NCBI GenBank assembly: GCA_016786465.1
Contig: JAEUWC010000014.1
Coordinates: 80,972-144,971 of the forward strand
DNA: 64,000 nucleotides
Source: Bdellovibrionales bacterium
GTDB taxonomy: Bacteria; Bdellovibrionota; UBA1018
Reading direction: 5' to 3'
Shown: positions 50,864 to 59,348 of the stretch, in pieces
How the letters are laid out: each line of letters opens with the position of its first letter
How positions within the stretch are numbered: position 1 is the stretch's first letter
The notes under the pieces: generated by a model
Told to the model about the DNA's origin: nothing
Databases searched by the model: none
What the model saw: only the letters and a program-made list of their open reading frames with translations
Translations under genes and position numbers: made by a program

Positions 50864-52630
50864 ATGAAGGGGAAATTCAAGATCGTCTGGATCGTTGCGT
50901 TAAGCCTAGTCGCGCCGCGTGCGTGGTCACAAACCATGTATGGGCCATTGAATACCATCCCTGCGCCTGCACCTAAGCAGCCAGGCCAGGCTGGGGACCC
51001 TAACGGTACTGGCGGCAGCATGGGCGGCGAAGGTGAAGTCGCAGGCGGCGAAGGTGGCGAAGGCAAAAAAGGCACAGTCGCAGGCAATTTACTTCGCGCG
51101 ACTGCTTCCAATATCGCCGAAGGAGCGAAGGAAGTAGCGACCGAAGCCGTGAAGCAAAAAGTCGGCAAAATGTTGGGAGTCAACACCGGCGATGAAGACG
51201 AAGATTTAGACACTGAAGAAGTTAAAACCACTGATCTTGAAAATCCAAACGAAGTTAAAGTTGCCAATACAGGTACAGGAACGGGTGTAACGCCGGGTCC
51301 GTCGCCGACTTCGGCGCTAGACAAGATCGTTCAAAAGAATAACGCGGAACTCAGCGCGAAACTGAAAGAATCCATGGATCCGAAGAACCTAAAGTTCGAT
51401 CGGGAAAAAGGTACTTTCGTTCGACGGACGAAATTGGATCAAAAGAAGGAAGAAATCGAAGCGGCCGGCGGAAAGTGGAAAGAAAACGGCGCTGGCTGGG
51501 GCGTTGCTGATTTTGACGGTGAAGAGACCAAGAAGTTGGGATCAGGCACCACGAAGGTTTCCCAAAAGGAAGTCTACGACCAGAACGGAAACAAGGTGGG
51601 TAAGCAAACCACCACGAAGAAGTATTCGAATGGATTCTTGGGCCTGGGTCAGAAAAAAGAAAACGCCCGGGCGATGAACCGTACTTCGGAAAACTTCACT
51701 TATGGTGATGATGGTACTACCGTCGTGGGTCGCACCGAAAAGATTGAAAACGTGAACTACCGCAGGGATGGTAGCCAGCGTCGTGCGACGACTCAGTACT
51801 TTAATTATGGATCTCAGGGCCAGGGCATGGGCTCGACGGTCATTCAAAGTCACACGAATAACCAGGGCGTCACCCGGTTCAAGTCGCAAGCCTATGATCC
51901 TCAGGGTAACAAGCTTCAGGGGCGTGCGGTCAGTTCGTTTTCGACCAAAGTGAATACAAATTACAAGGATTCTGCGGGAAATGCGCAAACACTTGAAAAT
52001 GATGTCAGCATCAACGCCCGAAACAATCGCGACTTCAAGCGCCAGCTTGCGAAGAAGATCCAAGAATCCAAGGGAACGGATAAAGAACTTTCGGTTTCAA
52101 ACGCAAAGCTAAAGAAGCAGCTGGATCGGATTGCGGCAAAAGACGCTGCCCGTAAAGCCGCAAAAGATCGTGCGGATGAAAGACGCCGCTTGAAAGATGC
52201 GCGTTCAAAAATGGATCGTGAACAACGCATTGCTCAGGCCAAGAAGGACCGCGAAGCCATTGCGACTAAGCGCCGTGTGGATCGTGAAAAGAAGCAGTTG
52301 ATTGCAGAAGGTAAGGATCCAAATACCGCAAGCAAAGAAGGAAAGCGTTCCACGGTTGGAAACGCATTGAACAAGATCAACCCTTTCAAGAAAAAGACTG
52401 GGGCAACCGACGAGACAGTGAGCGCCGATGGAACGCCGAAGAAGAAGGGCTTCTTGGGCGGTATCTTCAAGAAGAAAGATAGAAGTCCCGCCAGCACGAC
52501 AACCACCAAAGAAAAGAAGGGCTTCTTGGGCGGTATCTTCAAAAAGAAGAACACCGGAACTTCAAGCACCAGCACCACGAAAAAAGGCGGCGGATTCTTG
52601 GGTGGTTTGTTTGGGAAAAAGAATAAATAG
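50864..52630 (+). CDS. Large secreted low-complexity protein with C-terminal GFLGG repeats
   Basis: Unrecognised, 588 residues. The signal peptide is FKIVWIVALSLVAPRAWS. A Gly/Glu-rich section follows (to about residue 75), then polar beta-like sequence rich in Asn/Gln/Gly/Thr (about 200-400), a highly charged Lys/Arg/Asp coiled-coil region (about 410-500), and a tail with the motif GFLGGIFKKK twice and GFLGGLFGKK once. The first two motif copies are nearly identical in DNA, 72 bp apart. Structural or adhesive roles at the cell surface are possible, but nothing proves it. Confidence 0.7.
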   Translation: MKGKFKIVWIVALSLVAPRAWSQTMYGPLNTIPAPAPKQPGQAGDPNGTGGSMGGEGEVAGGEGGEGKKGTVAGNLLRATASNIAEGAKEVATEAVKQKVGKMLGVNTGDEDEDLDTEEVKTTDLENPNEVKVANTGTGTGVTPGPSPTSALDKIVQKNNAELSAKLKESMDPKNLKFDREKGTFVRRTKLDQKKEEIEAAGGKWKENGAGWGVADFDGEETKKLGSGTTKVSQKEVYDQNGNKVGKQTTTKKYSNGFLGLGQKKENARAMNRTSENFTYGDDGTTVVGRTEKIENVNYRRDGSQRRATTQYFNYGSQGQGMGSTVIQSHTNNQGVTRFKSQAYDPQGNKLQGRAVSSFSTKVNTNYKDSAGNAQTLENDVSINARNNRDFKRQLAKKIQESKGTDKELSVSNAKLKKQLDRIAAKDAARKAAKDRADERRRLKDARSKMDREQRIAQAKKDREAIATKRRVDREKKQLIAEGKDPNTASKEGKRSTVGNALNKINPFKKKTGATDETVSADGTPKKKGFLGGIFKKKDRSPASTTTTKEKKGFLGGIFKKKNTGTSSTSTTKKGGGFLGGLFGKKNK

Positions 52631-52643
52631 GAGAGTTTGAACG

Positions 52644-52796
52644 ATGTGGTTAGAAATCGGCGCAGTGGCAGGAATGGTTCTTTCGATGTGGCTATTGGCG
52701 ATGGAAGGCGGAGCCCGCTTTCGCGATCGCAGCCAAGATAAGAAGCCGGCACGTCGTCGTCCACAGGGCGCTCATCGTCGAAAAAAGGCCAGCTAA
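52644..52796 (+). CDS. Small membrane protein with basic tail
   Basis: A 50-residue ORF: one hydrophobic helix (WLEIGAVAGMVLSMWLLAM) followed by an Arg/Lys-rich tail (RDRSQDKKPARRRPQGAHRR). AGGAGAG lies 8 bases before ATG 52644, and the gene starts 13 bp after the large secreted protein, so it is probably translated from the same mRNA. No family recognised. Confidence 0.6.
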   Translation: MWLEIGAVAGMVLSMWLLAMEGGARFRDRSQDKKPARRRPQGAHRRKKAS

Positions 52797-52829
52797 GGCC
52801 CGATTTTCACCCAAGTAAATTCATCTTCT

Positions 52830-52845
52830 TCGGCTAGCGAGCCGA
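52830..52845. promoter_or_regulatory. Hairpin just before the 52.9 kb gene
   Basis: TCGGCT and AGCCGA form a perfect 6-bp stem with a 4-base loop, ending 10 bases before the GTG start at 52856, where a ribosome site would be. No T-run follows, so it is more likely a translational or mRNA-stability element than a terminator. No other ribosome site is visible for that gene. Confidence 0.4.
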
Positions 52846-52855
52846 TCTGTATACC

Positions 52856-55000
52856 GTGAAACGCGGTTCGGTTTTCGTCAATTTACTGACGGCTTGGGCG
52901 ATCTTTTCGGTCGCGGTGCTTTCGCACGCACAGTTTCCGTGGCTGCCCATTGGGGGGGGCGGCGCTGGTGGCGGACTGCCGGGGGGCGGTGGCACCGGTG
53001 GCGGTGGCTTGGACTTGGGTCCGGGCGGCTTTTCGTCCTTGGACCCGCAGCAGATCGCTACCTTGATCACCGAACTTCAGAATCTTTCAACCGCGATGGC
53101 CGACTTGGTCAACGCCAGCAATAATCTTTCATCCACGCTTTCAACGACCAACGGGATTGTTCAAGGCCTGATTCAAAGTGGAACTATCGAAAGAATCGCA
53201 GATGAAATGGCAGGACTTCGCGCTTCAATCGATGCGACACTGCCAGTCTTGATTCAAGCGAACATCGCGATCAACAATGCCGCCGCTGCGGGCAATCGAA
53301 TTGCAGACGTTGCTGAAAGTTATCGCCCCACGATTGAAAAAGCTGTTGGGCTTTTGGATCAGGGAATTCAGATCGCTCAGCAAATGAGCAATCAGATCAC
53401 CGAAGCCAAAGCCATGATCCAGGTCATGTTTCAAGACGCGAAGACCATCGCCAACCAATATTCGCAACAAATCGCCGAAGCCATTGCCATGGTCGACGCC
53501 AACACCAAAGCCGCACTACAGCAGTGGTCAGATACCGTCACGGTTATCCAGAATCAGATCGCGATTTTAACTGCGACTGCGCAGAATCTGGTGAATCAAA
53601 TCCTGAATACCTTGAAAGAGGAATCATCCGCTTGGCGGAAACAAGTTTCTGAAGTGATGGACACTGTGAAGCAAGGGTTCAGCGTGAAAAGTCTTTTCCG
53701 CGGAGCAACTGCCGCTGGTCTGGGATTGGGCCTAGCGAGCAAGTTTCTTTCTTTGACGTCGCTGGGAATCACGACCGTGATTTCTGGAGTCTTTAAAGCC
53801 ATGGGCGATGTCATTTCGGGCAAGTCGAAAGAAATTAAGTACGAAAAATTCAAAGATGCGCTTTCGGCCTATTCGCAGTTTCGCGAACGAATGACCAAGA
53901 CCCGCGACACCTTGGCGGACGCCAGCTTCAGCTTAATGGCCTTGGATCAGTTTGATTCTGCTTTGGATCGAATTCATGATTTTGACAAAAGTGATCTTCA
54001 AACGATGGCGATGTCGCTGGCACTTTCCGAGCAGGACTACGGCGCGATTTTGAAAGAAGTGATGAGCTTTGGCGAAAACAAAGACGGCAAAAAAGATTGC
54101 GTCGTCGATACCGTCAAAGCGAAAAAGATTCTTCGGGAACTTTGGTTGAAGAAATCGCGCAAGTCGATGAAGGAATTCTGCGATCCTTGGAAGAAAGAAG
54201 GGGTAGGATCCCACATCGAAAGGGTCCGGACCGCTTTGAACGCGGATCAGATTTTGCGAATCGAAGCGGCCCTTTATTCGGGCTACGGGCCGACCATGGA
54301 TGTAATCGACAAAAAAGTGGATCGCGCGGTTCGTGAAAAGACCCAAGCCGAAAGTAAGGCCAACCGAGCATTGAATCAGTTCGACAAAAAAGAACGGGCG
54401 AATGCTTTTTATCCAGCCACGTCCAATTTGGATGAATATGTCAGCAAGGTGGTTGGACGCTGCATGCAGATCAATGGCATCCGTCGCATTCAAGAAAACG
54501 AACGCCAGTTTTTTTGCGGGCAGATTTTAGAGCATGCGGCGAAATCGGATGCGGTGGTGACCCTAGACCAGTTCAAGGCCCGGTTTGCGACGCGAATGGA
54601 TAAGTACAAATTATCTATGTCCAAGAAAGACTACGAAAGCATGGTCAGCCATGCCTATGGCTTTTGGCAGTCCTGCTATACCGGTCGCGTGACCCTGAAG
54701 GCGCTGGAAGCGGCGGTGGCACAAAGCCAGGAATTTAAGGATGTAACGGGTCAAGAGACGCCGGATGGAATTGGTCGGGCAACCCATCAGTCGCTCCTAC
54801 GGCTGGGCTCGAGGTATTTGAACCAGGCCGAAGGGCATATGATCAAAGAGCAGTCCAAGGTCACCCTGACCGAAATGATGCGGGACATGAAAAAGGCCAA
54901 AGAGAATGGCAGTTCGATGACCGCTTTGCAGATTCAAATCGGGGACCTAAGCAAGAAACTGGACGAGCAGTGCAAAGTCTTGGAATCCAAACTCAAATAA
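52856..55000 (+). CDS. Large secreted coiled-coil protein
   Basis: Unrecognised, 714 residues. The GTG start gives the signal peptide SVFVNLLTAWAIFSVAVLSHA, then a Gly-rich stretch (residues 33-60). A long helical region (about 70-260) follows with heptad-like Ala/Ile/Gln patterns, e.g. IAQQMSNQITEAKAMIQVM, suggestive of a coiled coil like phage tape-measure or chemoreceptor-type helices. A hydrophobic segment near 280-320 (GLGLGLASKFLSLTSLGITT) could insert in a membrane. The C-terminal half is charged and helical with paired Cys. Confidence 0.7.
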   Translation: MKRGSVFVNLLTAWAIFSVAVLSHAQFPWLPIGGGGAGGGLPGGGGTGGGGLDLGPGGFSSLDPQQIATLITELQNLSTAMADLVNASNNLSSTLSTTNGIVQGLIQSGTIERIADEMAGLRASIDATLPVLIQANIAINNAAAAGNRIADVAESYRPTIEKAVGLLDQGIQIAQQMSNQITEAKAMIQVMFQDAKTIANQYSQQIAEAIAMVDANTKAALQQWSDTVTVIQNQIAILTATAQNLVNQILNTLKEESSAWRKQVSEVMDTVKQGFSVKSLFRGATAAGLGLGLASKFLSLTSLGITTVISGVFKAMGDVISGKSKEIKYEKFKDALSAYSQFRERMTKTRDTLADASFSLMALDQFDSALDRIHDFDKSDLQTMAMSLALSEQDYGAILKEVMSFGENKDGKKDCVVDTVKAKKILRELWLKKSRKSMKEFCDPWKKEGVGSHIERVRTALNADQILRIEAALYSGYGPTMDVIDKKVDRAVREKTQAESKANRALNQFDKKERANAFYPATSNLDEYVSKVVGRCMQINGIRRIQENERQFFCGQILEHAAKSDAVVTLDQFKARFATRMDKYKLSMSKKDYESMVSHAYGFWQSCYTGRVTLKALEAAVAQSQEFKDVTGQETPDGIGRATHQSLLRLGSRYLNQAEGHMIKEQSKVTLTEMMRDMKKAKENGSSMTALQIQIGDLSKKLDEQCKVLESKLK

Positions 55001-55036
55001 GGTAGGTCTGGAACTCGTTCAAATTCAGCAGGCTGC

Positions 55037-55126
55037 GGAGAGGTGGGTGAGTGGTTGAAACCGCACGCCTCGAAAGCGTGTTTGCCCGAAAGGGCAACGA
55101 GGGTTCGAATCCCTCCTTCTCCGCCA
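55037..55126 (+). tRNA. tRNA-Ser (anticodon CGA)
   Basis: The 7-bp acceptor stem GGAGAGG pairs with CTTCTCC. The anticodon arm CACGC-CTCGAAA-GCGTG carries CGA. A long variable arm (TTTGCCCGAAAGGGCAA) is typical of tRNA-Ser. T arm is GAGGG-TTCGAAT-CCCTC, discriminator G, and CCA is encoded. It reads UCG codons. AT-richer sequence starts immediately after it, as expected where a tRNA 3' end serves as an integration site. Confidence 0.96.
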
Positions 55127-55174
55127 CTTTTTAAAGAAGCTCAAAACTATAAACCTGAAACAAAAAACATAACC

Positions 55175-55199
55175 ACTTAGAAGCACAAAGCTTCTAAGT
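55175..55199. repeat. 10-bp perfect inverted repeat beside tRNA-Ser
   Basis: ACTTAGAAGC and GCTTCTAAGT flank a 5-base loop, 49 bp after the tRNA. It could be a terminator of the tRNA transcript (no T-run follows) or a recombinase arm-type site. The rest of 55127-55361 shows no gene. Confidence 0.5.
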
Positions 55200-55361
55200 A
55201 TAGGGATTCTTTGAACCCATCTCGAATCATCGAAGATGGTCGTCTCAAAAAATCACCGCTCATCACGCATCATCAGCACATTTGGGGCACATCTCAGTCA
55301 CACGGGACGTGCTTCAATCACTTTGGATTTTCAGAGGGCCTTAACGAAAGGAAAGACCCTG

Positions 55362-55469
55362 ATGAAAAACAAGAATCAAACACCTGCGCAAAGACTTTTT
55401 GAAATGAGTCTGCGAGTTCGTGGACTCGCGTACTTGCTGTCGATGCACAAAGAGCCTGGTTACACGTGA
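55362..55469 (+). CDS. Short ORF, possibly frameshifted
   Basis: A 35-residue ORF with the site AAGGAAAG before ATG 55362. A coding-looking second frame (VTDLANALSALSSDLEGTEQ) runs open from about 55403 to the TAA at 55535-55537 and overlaps the next ORF start by 8 bp. One product joined by a frame change near 55440-55469 would be about 58 residues. Whether this is an authentic frameshift, decay, or chance cannot be told. Confidence 0.35.
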   Translation: MKNKNQTPAQRLFEMSLRVRGLAYLLSMHKEPGYT

Positions 55470-55529
55470 CCGATCTTGCGAATGCACTCTCTGCGCTATC
55501 GAGCGATCTCGAAGGAACGGAGCAAGACA

Positions 55530-55712
55530 ATGAGTAACATCATGACGTTTGCGTTTAGATTGGCTTGGACGATCGCATTGGCCGGAGGAATTGGCGAGGC
55601 GACGTATGACATGATGAAGAATGCGGCAAGTGCTCAGCGAAAAGGTCTCGTGCAGCTTCGAGTTCTAAATAAAGCTCTTGAGTATAGAGACATTCCGAAG
55701 GCTGAAAGGTAA
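55530..55712 (+). CDS. Small hydrophobic protein on the island
   Basis: A 60-residue ORF with one likely membrane or amphipathic helix (IMTFAFRLAWTIALAGGIG) and a basic C-terminal half. GGAGC lies 7-8 bases before ATG 55530. No family recognised. The 134 bp after it hold no gene. Confidence 0.45.
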   Translation: MSNIMTFAFRLAWTIALAGGIGEATYDMMKNAASAQRKGLVQLRVLNKALEYRDIPKAER

Positions 55713-55846
55713 TGCGTCGTTCGATTTAACTTCAGAGGGACTTAGTTGTTGAAATCGTTAGTGTCTTACCAAACAGAAAAAGCCTTTTGAAGTCGGTAGT
55801 TTACGAGTGATTTATCGGACTAAGTAGTATATTCTACATTCGAGGC

Positions 55847-56623
55847 ATGGCCAAACAATCACCATTCGTAAAAAGAAAGTATAAGAAGCCAACGGTTCAA
55901 GAAGCTATTTTTGAAGCGAAGTTTCTTTATGATGGTTTCGATACAGCCCTAGCGGGCCAAGTATTTGAACGAGTAAAGGGAAGCTTTCCAAAGAAAAAAA
56001 ACTTGGAACTTATTACTCTTGTCTTGGGCTCAGCAGATATTCACACAAAACCACATTTGCCTCCTCAGGCACCTGTTATGCAGGCCTGGAAAGAAGATGA
56101 CTCTGAGTTAGTGCAGGTTGGTCCAGGGATAGTGGCAGCAAATCGAATCAAATACACTTCATGGGAAGATTTTGTGCCCGCAATTAGCAATATTACAGGC
56201 GCTTATGTCGCTGTTGCTAATCCCCGATTCATCACTCGTTTGGGAACGAGATATATTAATAGATTTTCGATTCCGTCGGAAAACGTAAATATATCTGAAT
56301 ACTTTAACTTGGGAATGGCCATCCCAGCGACGTTTAATAATTTACAAGGCTTCGATCTAACCTTTTCAAATAAGTTGCGTTCGGCATCAGGGGTAGATGC
56401 TTCTGAATTTGAAGTTAGAACTAAGTTTACAACTGATTCGTTGAGATCTGGTGAAACTGGTACACGATTCATTTTGGATATTGATTGCTACTGTCAGCGC
56501 GAAATTTCTCCCGATTTAGACATCGTTAAACGGTTAGCTACTGAAGCGCATGATACGCTTGAGTTGATTTTTGAAAGTTTACTCACCGATAAAACACGGC
56601 AACTGATGGAGGTAGAAAAATGA
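55847..56623 (+). CDS. TIGR04255 family protein
   Basis: The 258-residue protein fits TIGR04255, a sporadically distributed family of unknown function. The N-terminal KKPTVQEAIFEAKF corresponds to the conserved P-x-x-E-A motif, and the central RFITRLGTRYINRFSIP to the conserved R-Y-I-N-R block. It is soluble, with no signal peptide. The next gene overlaps it by 4 bp, and an HNH nuclease gene follows. Family members often lie on mobile islands next to other accessory genes, which fits here. Function unknown. Confidence 0.75.
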   Translation: MAKQSPFVKRKYKKPTVQEAIFEAKFLYDGFDTALAGQVFERVKGSFPKKKNLELITLVLGSADIHTKPHLPPQAPVMQAWKEDDSELVQVGPGIVAANRIKYTSWEDFVPAISNITGAYVAVANPRFITRLGTRYINRFSIPSENVNISEYFNLGMAIPATFNNLQGFDLTFSNKLRSASGVDASEFEVRTKFTTDSLRSGETGTRFILDIDCYCQREISPDLDIVKRLATEAHDTLELIFESLLTDKTRQLMEVEK

Positions 56624-57057
56624 GTTTATCTCTATCGATGGACGGCTTTTCGGAGTTCACGGTCAACAATAAGACGAGAACAATTAGAAGAATTTCTCCT
56701 CGGCCAGCGGAAGACTCACTTGTATCTAGTCGCGATCAAGTTACTCAAGCAAAACCAGAGATAGATGCGATGGTGATTTCCACTACTCAAAAAGGGATCT
56801 TGCCTTTGGAGTATTTGCTAAAATTGCGTGAGCCTTACATTTCTCTTCGCAACGTAATTTTGGATAATCCGTTTAAATATTATAATCCTATATATAAACG
56901 AAAGCTTCGGCATATCGATGAAAAGCTGAACGAACTGGATGTTCATATTCATGCTTTGGAAGAGCCAAATTTACCAAGTGAAGACGACTTAAAAACAATC
57001 ATACTCGCCGCTGAGACACGCCTTACTAGATGCTTCGAGACGCTGTCGGGGGAGTAA
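56620..57057 (+). CDS. Unknown protein of the HNH cassette
   Basis: The 145-residue soluble protein has no recognised domain. It has a polar N-terminus (VNNKTRTIRRISPRPAED), a central segment PLEYLLKLREPYISLRNVIL, and two helices with a short acidic loop. It overlaps the TIGR04255 gene by 4 bp (ATGA) and precedes the HNH gene by 6 bp, so the three products are probably made together. It may bridge the other two. Confidence 0.6.
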   Translation: MSLSLSMDGFSEFTVNNKTRTIRRISPRPAEDSLVSSRDQVTQAKPEIDAMVISTTQKGILPLEYLLKLREPYISLRNVILDNPFKYYNPIYKRKLRHIDEKLNELDVHIHALEEPNLPSEDDLKTIILAAETRLTRCFETLSGE

Positions 57058-57063
57058 GTAAGG

Positions 57064-57660
57064 GTGCCTTCAAAAGTTCGGACTCAAAGTCCACCCCAGT
57101 ATAGTGATTACACCCGCTATAAGAGTTTTCTTCGGATCGAGTTTGGGCACTCATGTACGTTTTGCGATATTCGAGAGCCAGAGCTTGGAGGGGTCCAATC
57201 TTTTTGTGTTGAGCACTATAAGCCTCAAAACCGTTTTCCAAAGCTCGAAACCGAATACTCTAACCTACTCTACGCGTGCAGGCATTGTAATCAGTGGAAA
57301 GGTTCATACTGGCCTGGTTTTAAACAACGTATTGCACGACTAATTGTCCTTAATCCATTCTTGCATTTCATTGATAAGCATCTTGATAAGTCTCAACATG
57401 CTTGGCGAGGCAAGACTGCTCAAGGACGCTGGAATGTAGACAAATTTCGTCTCGATAAGCCAATGAGAGTCACTCAACGAACTGACCGTGCAAATGTTGA
57501 GGCAACAATAGCTACCTTGACGGGCAATCTTGAAAAAGCTCAGGCAGGACTTCAAATAGCGCAGAGAAAAAACGCAAGAAGTGCAATGAGTACGTTTCAA
57601 ATCGAAATTAACTCTCTGACAGGACAAATAGACACGCTTAAACGCAAAATTCGCGTTTAA
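57064..57660 (+). CDS. HNH endonuclease
   Basis: The 198-residue protein has a zinc-stabilised HNH site: CTFC at about residues 31-34, EHYKPQ with the catalytic His at about 51, then SNLLYACRHCNQWKGSYW with the N and the second Cys pair. This resembles the TIGR02646-type nucleases that accompany ATPases in Septu defence. The C-terminal 60 residues are helical with a Lys/Arg-rich end (TLKRKIRV). The start is GTG 57064. As last gene of the three-gene cassette it is the likely effector. Confidence 0.82.
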   Translation: MPSKVRTQSPPQYSDYTRYKSFLRIEFGHSCTFCDIREPELGGVQSFCVEHYKPQNRFPKLETEYSNLLYACRHCNQWKGSYWPGFKQRIARLIVLNPFLHFIDKHLDKSQHAWRGKTAQGRWNVDKFRLDKPMRVTQRTDRANVEATIATLTGNLEKAQAGLQIAQRKNARSAMSTFQIEINSLTGQIDTLKRKIRV

Positions 57661-57686
57661 GACTTCGCTCATACTTATTCATTTTT

Positions 57687-58901
57687 CTAAAAATATTGCG
57701 TGATACCGAACTGAACCATCCAAGCATCGTTTGGTATATGTAGTTTTGCTAGGTCGAGCCTTGCTAAGAGCTGAGTCAACCCAGTTGGAACAATTCTCAA
57801 TCCTGCGCCTGTACTAAGTGCCTGAACCCACGGTTCGGCACTTCCACCAGAGTTCATGGGCTGAAAAACAGCAGCGTCGGCGAAAAGTGTTGGTTGCAGG
57901 AAAAGTCTCGGGGCAATCCCAATTGAATGCCTTAGTTCGAAGTTCCCGTAATTGACAAATGAACATCGGTAGAGCGAATCCGGTAAACCGCGTACACCTT
58001 GCTGACTCCCAATCAAAATGCTGTGGTTGACGTTTCCAGAGTTCACAATATTCGAATTGAGAAACATCGTAAAAGCAGTTCGATCACTGAACGCGTGAGC
58101 TGCCGAAAATTTCCCCCTCGTTTCACCGCGGAAACTTCCGTCAGTAAAATAGCCAGGACGTAATTCAAGCACTGCCTTGTAACCATGAGGTGCTAGATCA
58201 TCCCATTTGTAAGCATCATAAATGACTTCAAAGAGAGACCCAAAATAGTATCCATCTCTGGGGCTTTGTCCGTTCGTATTAGAAAAATTCTCATAATAGA
58301 CCGCCGGCTGAATTTCATAGATCACACGTGAACCGTATTTAAACGGTGTAACCCATTCTAAGAATCCACCCAGTCTATTGCGACTCCAACTCGTCGAACT
58401 ATCTTGAAATCGAAATCCAGAACTAGTGCGGTAGACCTCGATTTCCTGAGCCCACGAATTAGGACTATAGGTGTGCTCGTCAATCCAGGCAGCAAAGTTA
58501 ATTCCACGTTCAGCATAGGCAATCTTCGCTCCGACACGGGTAGCGCGCCCGAAACCATCATAATCCACCAAACCAAAAGTCGCAGACGAGTCCTCGAGTG
58601 TTTTTCCGGAAGAAAAACTAACGATCGGTGAAAGCGTACTTTTGTGTTTGAGAACGACTTTGATTTTCGAGCCCTCTTCGGAGGTCATGACCTGATCAAA
58701 TAGTCCCAGGTTCTTTACACGCCTTGAAAACTCCCTCAATTCGTCATCAGAGATTTCGGCTGGTAGTGCTCGCGGTAGTAAATCCATCAAAGTGGCCTGT
58801 TTTGTTGCCTCAAGCCCTTCGAACTCGATCTCTGTGAAATGACGAGCGTGTGCGGTGGAGGCAAACAGAATCAGTGCGAAGCTGAACCACTTATTCTTCA
58901 T
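57687..58901 (-). CDS. Omp85-family outer-membrane protein with one POTRA domain
   Basis: The 404-residue protein has the signal peptide MKNKWFSFALILFASTAHA. A single POTRA-like domain follows (FTEIEFEGLEATKQATLMDLL to about residue 90), then a beta-barrel whose lid-lock motif is QQGVRGLPDSLY (usual VRGF/Y); it ends in an aromatic strand, VQFGITQYF. It is shorter than BamA or TamA, closer to reduced or patatin-associated Omp85 forms. A start at 58913 is also possible. It overlaps the PepSY gene, so it belongs to the two-component operon. Confidence 0.8.
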   Translation of the reverse strand: MKNKWFSFALILFASTAHARHFTEIEFEGLEATKQATLMDLLPRALPAEISDDELREFSRRVKNLGLFDQVMTSEEGSKIKVVLKHKSTLSPIVSFSSGKTLEDSSATFGLVDYDGFGRATRVGAKIAYAERGINFAAWIDEHTYSPNSWAQEIEVYRTSSGFRFQDSSTSWSRNRLGGFLEWVTPFKYGSRVIYEIQPAVYYENFSNTNGQSPRDGYYFGSLFEVIYDAYKWDDLAPHGYKAVLELRPGYFTDGSFRGETRGKFSAAHAFSDRTAFTMFLNSNIVNSGNVNHSILIGSQQGVRGLPDSLYRCSFVNYGNFELRHSIGIAPRLFLQPTLFADAAVFQPMNSGGSAEPWVQALSTGAGLRIVPTGLTQLLARLDLAKLHIPNDAWMVQFGITQYF

Positions 58902-59256
58902 CTTCGTCGTCATCCGTGGATTTCCCTTTTTCTTTAGTTAGCAGGATTTTCCCGTTTCCCGCGTCGATCAAAAGCTCTTTCTTTCCAGGGGTGGCGATCA
59001 CTTCGATTTCATAAACGAGAAAACCATCCTCGCGATCGAGGGCAGCTTCGATGACTTTTCCTGGCGCAGATTTGGTAGCTATTGCAATTGCATCTTGCAA
59101 AGAAATCTTGGCGAGCGAAGAGTACTCCGACTTTGATTTTCCTTTGACGGAAATGCTTCCCTCGATTGTGGTTCGGCTTTTAGCAAAGACCTCGATTTGT
59201 CCTAGACAAAGAAATAAGCCCAGTGTCGATAAATATACTAACTTTGATTTCATCAT
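58891..59256 (-). CDS. Secreted PepSY-domain protein
   Basis: The 121-residue protein has a signal peptide (KLVYLSTLGLFLCLGQIEVFA) and one PepSY domain (ISLQDAIAIATKSAPGKVIE to KELLIDAGNGKILLTKEKG), then a Lys and acidic tail (KSTDDDEDEE). PepSY proteins are often controlled by the neighbouring two-component system, as suggested here. Starts at 59256 or 59253 are equivalent; GGAGG lies just upstream. It overlaps the Omp85 gene. Confidence 0.85.
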   Translation of the reverse strand: MMKSKLVYLSTLGLFLCLGQIEVFAKSRTTIEGSISVKGKSKSEYSSLAKISLQDAIAIATKSAPGKVIEAALDREDGFLVYEIEVIATPGKKELLIDAGNGKILLTKEKGKSTDDDEDEE

Positions 59257-59316
59257 TTTCCTGATCCTCCTCACCACAGGATCGAAAATGAAAATGACAG
59301 AAGAGCAACCCGATCA

Positions 59317-59330
59317 TTACATTTTTGTAA
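59317..59330. promoter_or_regulatory. Putative response-regulator operator before the PepSY gene
   Basis: TTACATTTTTGTAA is a perfect inverted repeat (TTACA/TGTAA) in the gap between the histidine kinase and PepSY genes. The 12-base TTACATTTTTGT recurs, on the minus strand at 61461-61450, just upstream of the response regulator. Sharing by the two promoters suggests a regulator-binding site. Confidence 0.4.
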
Positions 59331-59348
59331 GTCTTAAACGGAGAGAAA

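Noticed and set aside
55211..55402. Open frames between tRNA-Ser and 55362
   Set aside because: No ribosome sites and unlikely composition; probably noncoding left end of the island.
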